From NCBI GenBank assembly GCA_949286165.1, contig CASDZK010000020.1, forward strand, positions 1-34,331: 34,331 nt of DNA, read 5' to 3'. The DNA is from an uncultured Alistipes sp. Lineage in GTDB: Bacteria > Bacteroidota > Bacteroidia > Bacteroidales > Rikenellaceae. Every line of letters begins with the position of its first letter. Within the stretch, counting starts at the first letter, position 1. The translations under genes were made by a program, and so were the position numbers. The notes under the pieces were generated by a model that was not told where the DNA came from, did not search any database, and saw only the letters and a list, made by a program, of their open reading frames with translations. This document shows, one piece after another, positions 16,867-23,881 of the stretch.

Positions 16867-17286
16867 AATTGTTAAAATTTACGTGAGGGCGACATTACCC
16901 CCAGTTGTGAAAAATAACTAATGAAAAGGTCTAATTCCGTATTGATAAGGCTAAACATTCGTATGAGAACATAACCAATGATATCGCCGAAATACATATC
17001 CGTCGAACCCGAATTACAAGTCCGACCGTTTCTTCCCGACCTGTCTAACCTCCACAGTTCCAAGGGATATTTCGCAAGTAAATACAGACCAAAATCCGTT
17101 CCAAAAACGCTTCGTTATCCCGAATATGAACATCCAGATATGAAAAACTCGTGAATAGTTTTAAAATCGCGACCTGTTCCTGCCGACCGTTCGATCACAA
17201 GTATTTTATACTATACGAATCGGAAATACGATTATACATAATTTCCTAAAAAAACACTACCTTTACATGCATTAAAAACATGATAC
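16867..17286. other. gene-free 420-nt stretch between divergent genes
   Basis: Between the recombinase (minus) and the sulfatase-fold gene (plus). No convincing coding frame, terminator or consensus promoter is visible. For the plus-strand gene, TACCTTTA (17258-17265) is a partial -7 box 21 nt before the ATG without a -33 match. For the recombinase, TATTTTTC on the minus strand (16908-16915) is a similar partial match. Attcgtat at 16957-16964 and atacgaat at 17213-17220 form an 8-bp inverted pair, about what chance predicts in this length. CCGACCGTT and CGACCTGT each occur twice (near 17022-17043 and 17170-17191) in swapped order. Confidence 0.4.
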
Positions 17287-19239
17287 ATGGAAAACAAAGG
17301 CTTGTCTGCTAACAATTATATCGTTTTTATCCTAAGAATTATTCTGGTATATCTTTTATATGCCGTTTGTCGAATTATTTTCTATTGCTACAACAAGGAA
17401 CTGTTCGGAACCATTCCTGGGTCGGAATGGATACACATTTTTCGCGGAGCTTTCGTATTCGATTCCGCTTCCATATTCTATATCAACCTCCCTTTTATTT
17501 TTCTTTCCCTGATTCCTTTTTATTTTCGGGAAAAAAAAGGATGGCAGGCACTCGTCGGCTTTTTTTATGTCGTACCTAATGCGGCAGGACTGCTCGTCAA
17601 TCTGGGTGACGTGTTCTATTACCCCTTCAAACTGGCCCGAATCGCATCGGATGACATACGTTATCTGGGAGAAGACAACATAGGTAATCTCATGGGTTCG
17701 TTTCTCCACGACTACTGGTGGGGAGCAGTCGTATGGCTGGCCATGATATTCGTCTTATACCGGGTCGGGTGCCGCTTCATTCGTCTGAAACCGGGGAACC
17801 GGTTTATCCTCTCCCGACCGCTGTTTTATATATTGCAATGGATACTGCTGGGGATTACGGGAGGATTCGCCGTTTTCGCCATTCGGGGATTTACGCTTTC
17901 CAAAGCCTCTTTCCCAATCAATGTCAGCGACGCCACTTTATTCGTCAAACCCGCTTATTCTTCTTTAATACTCAGTAATCCTTTCTGTCTGATTCGCACC
18001 ATCCATAAACAAGTACGCATTCCCGTCTATTTTTCCGAGCAGGAGGTAAAAACTATTTATTCCCCCATACATGCACCAAGCGATAGCGTAACCATAAAAC
18101 TCGACAGGCCCAATATCATGTTGTTGGTGCTTGAAAGTTTCGGAAGCGCCCATTTCAAATCCCTTTCCGACCAGTGGGGAGATAAACCCAGTTGTACGCC
18201 GTTCCTCGATTCCTTGTTCAATCACGGGTTATTGTTCACGCATGCTTATCAAAGCGGGAAACGGAGCATAGACGCTTTGCCGGCCATCTGGGCTTCCATT
18301 CCTTCTTTCCGGGAAGATTTCATGGCCCTGCCTCAGTCCATCGGCAGTTATCATGCCTTGCCCGCGATTTTAAAAGAACAGGGATACCATACTTCCTTTT
18401 TTCACGGCGCCACCCGTTCTTCCATGAGTTTCGTCGCTTTCGGTCAAATGGCGGGCGTAGAACATTTCGTGTCGCGCGAAGATTACGAAGCCGCGAACGG
18501 TTCGGGCGACTTCGACGGGAAGTGGGGAATTTGGGACCATAAATTCCTGCCTTTCGTAGCGCAGGAGCTATCCCGATTGCCGCAGCCGTTTTTCGCCACA
18601 TTGTTCACGCTCTCTTCCCACCATCCGTTCGCCCTTCCTCCGGGGATGGAAAACGATTTTTACGACAATCCCAAAGCGGAAATAGAGAAAACCATCGCTT
18701 ATAGCGACAGGGCTTTACGGGATTTCTTCCGACAGGTCCGTCAAGCCCCCTGGTTCGAAAACACGCTTTTCATCATTACGGCCGACCACGGTTCCGGAGC
18801 GGACAACGCCAAATACCTTTCATCTCCTTATTCCCATGCCGTCCCCGTATTTTATTACATGCCCGGCAATCCAGCCCTGCCCGTCAAAAAAGATTCCGTG
18901 CTGACAGCCCATGTGGATATCATGCCTACGGTATTAGGTTTTATGGATTATAAAAAACCCTATTTCTCTTTCGGACGGGATGCGGTCAATTCAGAAAAAA
19001 CGGACCGGTTCGTTGTCGATTATATGAACGGTGTATATGGCATGATTACCGATTCGTTACTCTATCAATTCGACGGCGAACAATGGATCGGTATCTTCGA
19101 TTACCGCTCCGACTACGCGAAACGACACGACTTACGATCGCAAATACCGGAAAACGAACAGTCTGCCATGTTGATCCGCCTGAAAGGGTATCTTCAGCAA
19201 TATTATCAAGCTATCGATAAGCATACTTACAAAGAATAA
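17287..19239 (+). CDS. LTA-synthase-family membrane sulfatase-fold phosphotransferase
   Basis: A 650-residue inner-membrane enzyme. About five membrane helices occupy residues 12-200, followed by an extracytoplasmic sulfatase/alkaline-phosphatase-fold domain (270-620). The metal-binding Glu283 lies in NIMLLVLESFG, the probable nucleophile is Ser327 in SGKRSIDALPAI (where LtaS of Gram-positives has Thr), and Asp500-His501 fall in TADHGSG. Relatives move phosphoglycerol or phosphoethanolamine from lipids to glycans or lipid A; the acceptor here is unknown, and lipoteichoic acid itself is not expected in a Gram-negative. The stop codon shares its last base with the PAP2 start, indicating tight coupling. 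Confidence 0.9.
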   Translation: MENKGLSANNYIVFILRIILVYLLYAVCRIIFYCYNKELFGTIPGSEWIHIFRGAFVFDSASIFYINLPFIFLSLIPFYFREKKGWQALVGFFYVVPNAAGLLVNLGDVFYYPFKLARIASDDIRYLGEDNIGNLMGSFLHDYWWGAVVWLAMIFVLYRVGCRFIRLKPGNRFILSRPLFYILQWILLGITGGFAVFAIRGFTLSKASFPINVSDATLFVKPAYSSLILSNPFCLIRTIHKQVRIPVYFSEQEVKTIYSPIHAPSDSVTIKLDRPNIMLLVLESFGSAHFKSLSDQWGDKPSCTPFLDSLFNHGLLFTHAYQSGKRSIDALPAIWASIPSFREDFMALPQSIGSYHALPAILKEQGYHTSFFHGATRSSMSFVAFGQMAGVEHFVSREDYEAANGSGDFDGKWGIWDHKFLPFVAQELSRLPQPFFATLFTLSSHHPFALPPGMENDFYDNPKAEIEKTIAYSDRALRDFFRQVRQAPWFENTLFIITADHGSGADNAKYLSSPYSHAVPVFYYMPGNPALPVKKDSVLTAHVDIMPTVLGFMDYKKPYFSFGRDAVNSEKTDRFVVDYMNGVYGMITDSLLYQFDGEQWIGIFDYRSDYAKRHDLRSQIPENEQSAMLIRLKGYLQQYYQAIDKHTYKE

Positions 19240-19850
19240 TGAATATGACAGAAACCGTTTTAGCTTTCGACCGAAATTTGTTCCTGCTGTTGAACGGCGA
19301 CGGAGGCTCTTTTATGGATGCGTGCATGGCCGCATTTTCTTCCAAACTGATGCTTGTTCCCATAGGACTTCTGGCCTTATGGATGATCTGGCGCAAGGAA
19401 GGCTGGCGTCGTCTATTGCTGGCCATCGGTTGCATCGCCTTGATCGTTTTGTTCGCAGACCAGATTTCCGGTTTTTTCAAACATAATCTTCCCAAATTCA
19501 GACCGACGCACGATCCGTTATTGGCAGGCATGGTCCATACGGTAAACGGATACAAAGGCGGCTTGTACGGAACTGTTTCGGCACATGCAGCCAACAGTTT
19601 CGGCGTATCTTTGTTTGCAGCGTTGCTCGTTCACAAACGATGGTTTTCCTGGATTATTTTCATTTGCTGCCTGCTGATCGTCTATTCTCGTATTTATCTC
19701 GGCGTCCATTTCCCTTTAGATATTTTTTTCGGCACCTTGTTGGGTCTTTTAACGGGATATTTGTTCTATTTGTTGTATAAAAAGTTGGAGCCTTTTGTTC
19801 CGACCGGCAATTCTCCAGTCGATTCATCTTTAAAATCTAAAATACAATGA
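19239..19850 (+). CDS. PAP2-family membrane phosphatase
   Basis: A 203-residue integral membrane phosphatase with about six helices. The three PAP2 signatures are present: Lys81 to Arg88-Pro89 (KHNLPKFRP), Ser114-x-His116 in the SAHAANS segment, and Ser150-Arg151 to His157 and Asp161 (SRIYLGVHFPLD). The family removes phosphate from phosphatidic acid, undecaprenyl pyrophosphate or lipid A; the substrate cannot be told from sequence. It overlaps the upstream phosphotransferase gene by 1 nt and the downstream alkaline phosphatase by 4 nt (ATGA), so all three are probably made together. Confidence 0.94.
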   Translation: MNMTETVLAFDRNLFLLLNGDGGSFMDACMAAFSSKLMLVPIGLLALWMIWRKEGWRRLLLAIGCIALIVLFADQISGFFKHNLPKFRPTHDPLLAGMVHTVNGYKGGLYGTVSAHAANSFGVSLFAALLVHKRWFSWIIFICCLLIVYSRIYLGVHFPLDIFFGTLLGLLTGYLFYLLYKKLEPFVPTGNSPVDSSLKSKIQ

Positions 19851-21181
19851 AAAAATTATCGCTTTTATTAATTGCCTTTCTGACGACATCCATCATTGCG
19901 TTAGGTGCAGGAAAACCCAAATACGTTTTCTTTTTTATCGGGGACGGGATGGGCATGCCCGTCATTAACGTTACTGAAGCCTATATGGCGGCACGCGACG
20001 GGAAAATCGGCAATACCCGGCTTTTCAGCCAATTGCCGTTCATCGGCCTGGCCACAACTTATTCCGACACTCGCTATATTACCGATTCCGCAGCGGCAGG
20101 CACTGCTCTGGCAACCGGAGAAAAGACGTCTCCGGGAACCATCGGCATGAATGCGGATCATTCGAAAAACGTGAACAGCGTGGCCGTACAGGCCAAGGCC
20201 TCCGATATGGGAGTAGGCATCGTAACGACGGTCAGTATCGATCATGCGACCCCCGCAGCTTTTTACGCACATCAATCTTCGCGAAACAAATATTATGAAA
20301 TAGCGGTGGATGGGACAGAAAGCGGATTCGATCTGTTAGGAGGAAGCGGTTTCCTGAACCCCGAACCGGAAGGAAAAACAAACGTATATGACTTGTATAA
20401 TCAAAAAAGCTACAAACATATCGCCGGCAAAGAAGCGTTGAATGCCGCAACTCCAGAAACGTCGGACAAACTGCTGATTACAGAACGGAAAGGAGCCAAT
20501 ACCGCTTCATTTGCTTACGAAATCGAAAATACGGATCAGGACCTTACCTTGGCCGACATGGTCGATTTTTCAATAAAATATCTTTACCATAATTTCAGCG
20601 AAAAAGGATTCTTCCTGATGGCGGAAGGTGGCATGGTAGATTGGGCCGCCCATGCCAACGACGCGGCAAGTGCGATCGGTGAGATCATCGGATTGCAACA
20701 AGCCGTGGACAAAGCTTACGCTTTTTATAAAGCTCATCCCGACGAAACTCTGATTGTTCTTACCGCCGACCACGAAACCGGCGGATGCAGCCTGGGATGC
20801 AATGCCAACGGTTACGATTCTGACTTGCAACTTTTGCAATATCAAAAAGCCTCCAAAGGCGAATTGGCCGATCGAGTAGGGAAGTGTACGAATTGGGACC
20901 AGGCTGAGACATTGTTGAAAACGGATTTAGGATTTGGTTCCGGTGTAAAATTATCCGACAAAGAATGGGAAAAACTGAAAAATTATTTTAAAGAGTCTCC
21001 CTCTAAATGCGGAAGAAGAGCCGTGGAGTTATTGAATCAGAAAGCTTCTATAGGATGGACCACGGGATCTCATACCGGATCGCCGGTCATGGTATATGCC
21101 GTAGGGGCTGGAGCTGAAAATTTTTCAGGCCTCATGGACAATACCGATATTCCGAAACGTATTTCGTCCCTTATCCAATAA
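19847..21181 (+). CDS. secreted alkaline phosphatase
   Basis: A 444-residue periplasmic phosphomonoesterase. A signal peptide (KKLSLLLIAFLTTSIIALGAG, residues 2-22) is followed by metal ligands in FFIGDGMGM (29-37), the nucleophile Ser81 in TDSAAAGTALATGEKT, and LTADHETGG in the C-terminal half. The length is close to E. coli PhoA. Coupled by ATGA overlap to the PAP2 gene, so its phosphate release is probably linked to the same envelope process rather than to general phosphate starvation; I see no Pho-box to argue either way. Confidence 0.93.
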   Translation: MKKLSLLLIAFLTTSIIALGAGKPKYVFFFIGDGMGMPVINVTEAYMAARDGKIGNTRLFSQLPFIGLATTYSDTRYITDSAAAGTALATGEKTSPGTIGMNADHSKNVNSVAVQAKASDMGVGIVTTVSIDHATPAAFYAHQSSRNKYYEIAVDGTESGFDLLGGSGFLNPEPEGKTNVYDLYNQKSYKHIAGKEALNAATPETSDKLLITERKGANTASFAYEIENTDQDLTLADMVDFSIKYLYHNFSEKGFFLMAEGGMVDWAAHANDAASAIGEIIGLQQAVDKAYAFYKAHPDETLIVLTADHETGGCSLGCNANGYDSDLQLLQYQKASKGELADRVGKCTNWDQAETLLKTDLGFGSGVKLSDKEWEKLKNYFKESPSKCGRRAVELLNQKASIGWTTGSHTGSPVMVYAVGAGAENFSGLMDNTDIPKRISSLIQ

Positions 21182-21195
21182 TATCTCTTTATCTT

Positions 21196-22641
21196 ATGCA
21201 ACTCTCGGAGTTATCGCCAGCCTGCGTTTGGAAACATTTCGAACAGATTACCCGTATTCCGCGGCCGTCCGGTCATGAGGAACAAATCGTATCATACCTT
21301 GAAACTTTTGCCCGTCAAAGACAATTACAATTTCAGCGAGACGCGGCGGGGAATCTGGTTATCCGCAAACCGGCCCACCATTCGGACTCTTCCCGCATTA
21401 TCGCTTTACAGAGCCATGTAGATATGGTTTGCGAAAAGAACGGGGATACGGAATTCGATTTTCTACAAGATGCCATCCAGACCTATATAGAAGACGGTTG
21501 GGTAAAAGCGAAAAATACGACCCTGGGAGCCGATTGCGGGATAGGCATGGCCGTTCAATTAGCCTTATTGGACGATACGGAGTCTGTTCATCCCGCTTTG
21601 GAATGCCTGTTTACCATAAATGAAGAAACAGGATTGACCGGAGCTTATGGTCTGGGCAAAGACATGTTGAAGGCCGATTATCTTGTCAATCTGGATTCGG
21701 AAGACGAAGGCGAAATTTTTATCGGTTGCGCAGGCGGTATCGACACCATAGGCACATTTTCGTACAAGACTTGTACTTGCCGGCCGAACAGTAGAACCGT
21801 ACATATAGCGATAAGGGGTTTGCGGGGAGGACATTCGGGCGACGATATCGACAAGAACCTGGCTAACGCCAACGTACTGATGACCAGGATATTGATGTGT
21901 TTGCAATCGAACATTCCTTTACAGTTGCTGTCCTTCGACGGAGGCAATCTTCGCAACGCCATTCCTCGCGAAGCCGTTGTTTGTCTGGCCGCGCCTTGCG
22001 ATGCACAACTGAAGATCGCCGATACAGTCCGGGAAGCGGAAAAAATTTTTCGTCAGGAATACCATGCTACAGAACCGGCGTTGTCCGTTTCCGTTGTGTT
22101 CGGCCATGCACCGGAGGAAGACGCCATAGAAGATTCCGTTTTCGCCAATTTATTAAAAAGTCTATACACTTTGCCGAACGGAGTAACGGCCATGAGCCAG
22201 GACATTCCGGGATTCGTGGAAACGTCAACCAATCTGGCTTCCGTCAAAACATCCGACCAAACCGTTATCGTATCCACCAGCCAACGCAGTTCGGTCGAAT
22301 CGAAAAAAACGGAATTGTCGCGGGTTATCCGTACCGTATTTGAAACGTACGGCGCAACGGTACGACACAGCAACGATTATCCGGGATGGACACCCGTTCC
22401 CGATTCGTTTCTTCTGAACGTGTTTGCCGACAGCTATCGCCGTTTATTCGGAAAAGAGGTCCGGGTAAAAACAGTACATGCCGGTTTGGAATGCGGATTG
22501 TTTTTGGAAAAATATCCCCGTTTGGAAATGGTTTCCATCGGTCCAACGATCCGGCAAGTTCATTCGCCGGAAGAAAAATTGGAAATCGACTCCGTAGTCA
22601 TGTTCTGGCAATGGTTGCTCGAAACATTGCAACGACTTTAA
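21196..22641 (+). CDS. pepD: cytosol aminoacyl-histidine dipeptidase (peptidase M20C)
   Basis: A 481-residue dipeptidase that cleaves Xaa-His and other dipeptides in the cytosol. Di-zinc ligands and catalytic residues are visible: His74 and Asp76 in SHVDMVCEKN, Asp113 in GADCGIGMA, the Glu143-Glu144 pair in INEETGLTGA, Asp167 in NLDSEDEGEIFIGCAGG, and a late His in VHAGLECGLF. Domain order and length fit PepD. It follows the alkaline phosphatase by 14 nt and ends at a strong terminator, so it belongs to the same transcript although its substrate seems unrelated to phosphate esters. Confidence 0.95.
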   Translation: MQLSELSPACVWKHFEQITRIPRPSGHEEQIVSYLETFARQRQLQFQRDAAGNLVIRKPAHHSDSSRIIALQSHVDMVCEKNGDTEFDFLQDAIQTYIEDGWVKAKNTTLGADCGIGMAVQLALLDDTESVHPALECLFTINEETGLTGAYGLGKDMLKADYLVNLDSEDEGEIFIGCAGGIDTIGTFSYKTCTCRPNSRTVHIAIRGLRGGHSGDDIDKNLANANVLMTRILMCLQSNIPLQLLSFDGGNLRNAIPREAVVCLAAPCDAQLKIADTVREAEKIFRQEYHATEPALSVSVVFGHAPEEDAIEDSVFANLLKSLYTLPNGVTAMSQDIPGFVETSTNLASVKTSDQTVIVSTSQRSSVESKKTELSRVIRTVFETYGATVRHSNDYPGWTPVPDSFLLNVFADSYRRLFGKEVRVKTVHAGLECGLFLEKYPRLEMVSIGPTIRQVHSPEEKLEIDSVVMFWQWLLETLQRL

Positions 22642-22653
22642 GAGCCCTCACAT

Positions 22654-22702
22654 GTAAAAACCACCGGCACGAAAAACGTACCGGTGGTTTTTACAATATT
22701 TT
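22654..22702 (+). terminator. bidirectional terminator between pepD and lrgB
   Basis: A perfect 14-bp stem, GTAAAAACCACCGG (22654-22667) with CCGGTGGTTTTTAC (22681-22694), is followed by AATATTTTTT on the plus strand. The right arm contains the lrgB stop codon (22691-22693). It probably also acts for lrgB, whose transcript would end in the A/T-rich left arm. Confidence 0.8.
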
Positions 22703-23380
22703 TTCCATCAATGGGATCAAAACGGCCGTTACCATCCCCATTAAACCGATGGCCAAACCGCCGATAGCTCCTTCTACCGCTCCCAATTCTATGGCTTTAG
22801 CTGTTCCCACGGCGTGAGAAGCAGCTCCTAAAGCCAATCCTTTAGCCAACCGGCTTTCCACACCCGTTTTCTTCAAAATAAAAGGTCCGACCATACTGCC
22901 GAAAATTCCGACAACGATAACAGCAAGCGAAGTCAAAGCAGGAATTCCGCCCGAATGAGCCGCGACGGAAACCGCAATGGGTGTAGTGACCGATTTGGGC
23001 TCCAACGACACGATTACGCTTTCGTCCGCCCCCAACCACCGGGCTATGAACACTACGCTAACAATACCGACCAAACTGCCGGTTAATATGGAAACGCAAA
23101 TAGCCGTCACATTGCCTCGAACGTGCTCGATTTGCTCATACAACATGTAACCGAGCGCCACGACAGACATCCCCAATAACCAATCTATGACTTCCGTTCC
23201 TTTGCGATAACACTCATACGGTATATCCAACGACCTCAACAAAACGATCAACAACGGAATAGATACCAGTAAAGGATTCAGTAAAGGAGTCTTCGCTTTT
23301 CTGTACAAACTTTGCGCGGACAAATAAACCGCAATGGTCAGAGCCAATAAAAAAAGCGGCGTTTCCGTCAGACTATCCAT
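22691..23380 (-). CDS. lrgB: LrgB/CidB-family membrane protein
   Basis: A 229-residue polytopic inner-membrane protein with about seven helices. The family marker LEPKSVTTPIAVSVA (about 125-139) and GAASHAVGTAKAIELG (near 184-199) are visible. LrgAB/CidAB proteins were linked to murein-hydrolase control and, in Bacillus and Streptococcus, to pyruvate transport; either role could hold here. The ATG lies 1 nt after the lrgA stop, so the two are translated together. Size and motifs are normal for the family. Confidence 0.93.
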   Translation of the reverse strand: MDSLTETPLFLLALTIAVYLSAQSLYRKAKTPLLNPLLVSIPLLIVLLRSLDIPYECYRKGTEVIDWLLGMSVVALGYMLYEQIEHVRGNVTAICVSILTGSLVGIVSVVFIARWLGADESVIVSLEPKSVTTPIAVSVAAHSGGIPALTSLAVIVVGIFGSMVGPFILKKTGVESRLAKGLALGAASHAVGTAKAIELGAVEGAIGGLAIGLMGMVTAVLIPLMEKIL

Positions 23381-23381
23381 T

Positions 23382-23714
23382 TCATTTCTTCTCCATTTTT
23401 TGAGCGATCCGGCCTACTACGACAATAACCAGTACCGTACTGATTAACGAAGCGGCGGCAATCGAAGCAATATTGTCCAACACCAAATCGTATGAATTCA
23501 TCAATCCGACCCCAACCGGAATAAAAAAAAGAATCATATTGTTCATCAGAAACCGAACGCTTTGGCGCAAATAATGCGGTTTTACGAGACGGATGGATAA
23601 AGCGATAAACAATAGGATCATTCCGATAATGCTGCCCGGTAAAAAATCCCCGGTTATTCGGGCAATTGCCTGTCCCGACAGATAAAAACAAAGTATAATC
23701 AATAGACCGAACAT
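23382..23714 (-). CDS. lrgA: LrgA/CidA-family membrane protein
   Basis: A 110-residue holin-like inner-membrane protein with four predicted helices. The family signatures LPGSIIGMILLF (25-36) and FIPVGVGLMNSYD (65-77) are visible. It pairs with LrgB downstream and is probably required for the same transport or envelope function. The length is typical. A frame opening further upstream is less likely because a -7-like TAATTTTG lies at 23737-23744, 22 nt before this ATG. Confidence 0.93.
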   Translation of the reverse strand: MFGLLIILCFYLSGQAIARITGDFLPGSIIGMILLFIALSIRLVKPHYLRQSVRFLMNNMILFFIPVGVGLMNSYDLVLDNIASIAAASLISTVLVIVVVGRIAQKMEKK

Positions 23715-23736
23715 GATCTGAATTTTTATTCGGCGG

Positions 23737-23744
23737 CAAAATTA
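23737..23744 (-). promoter_or_regulatory. partial promoter (-7 box) of lrgAB
   Basis: TAATTTTG on the minus strand matches all fixed positions of the Bacteroidales -7 box and lies 22 nt before lrgA. The nearest TTTG upstream is 24 nt away (23769-23772), longer than the usual 19-21, so the promoter is only partly supported. Confidence 0.3.
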
Positions 23745-23815
23745 ACTATTTTTTAATTCCTTACGCAGCAAATGCGGACGTTTATCGACAAAAATCCCTC
23801 GTTTGTCTAATTTAC

Positions 23816-23847
23816 TATGCGTTTTCCGAACCTTACGATGATCTTTG
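23816..23847 (+). promoter_or_regulatory. candidate promoter of the receptor/LytTR operon
   Basis: TATG (23816-23819), a 20-nt spacer and GATCTTTG (23840-23847) match the Bacteroidales consensus with one mismatch in each box. Transcription would start near 23854, about 28 nt before the receptor ATG. Confidence 0.45.
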
Positions 23848-23881
23848 TCATGTAGAAAATAAAAACATAATCATATCAGCC

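Noticed and set aside
16872..17063. 63-codon minus-strand frame upstream of the recombinase
   Set aside because: No recognisable domain, no leader or promoter, and biased only as expected by chance; not listed as a gene.
17022..17191. CCGACCGTT and CGACCTGT each present twice
   Set aside because: Short, in swapped order and with unrelated flanks; consistent with chance in a 420-nt region and not an attachment-site pair.
23786..23806. GACAAA/TTTGTC 6-bp inverted pair between lrgA and the receptor gene
   Set aside because: Short stem, long loop, no T-run and no adjacent function; probably chance.
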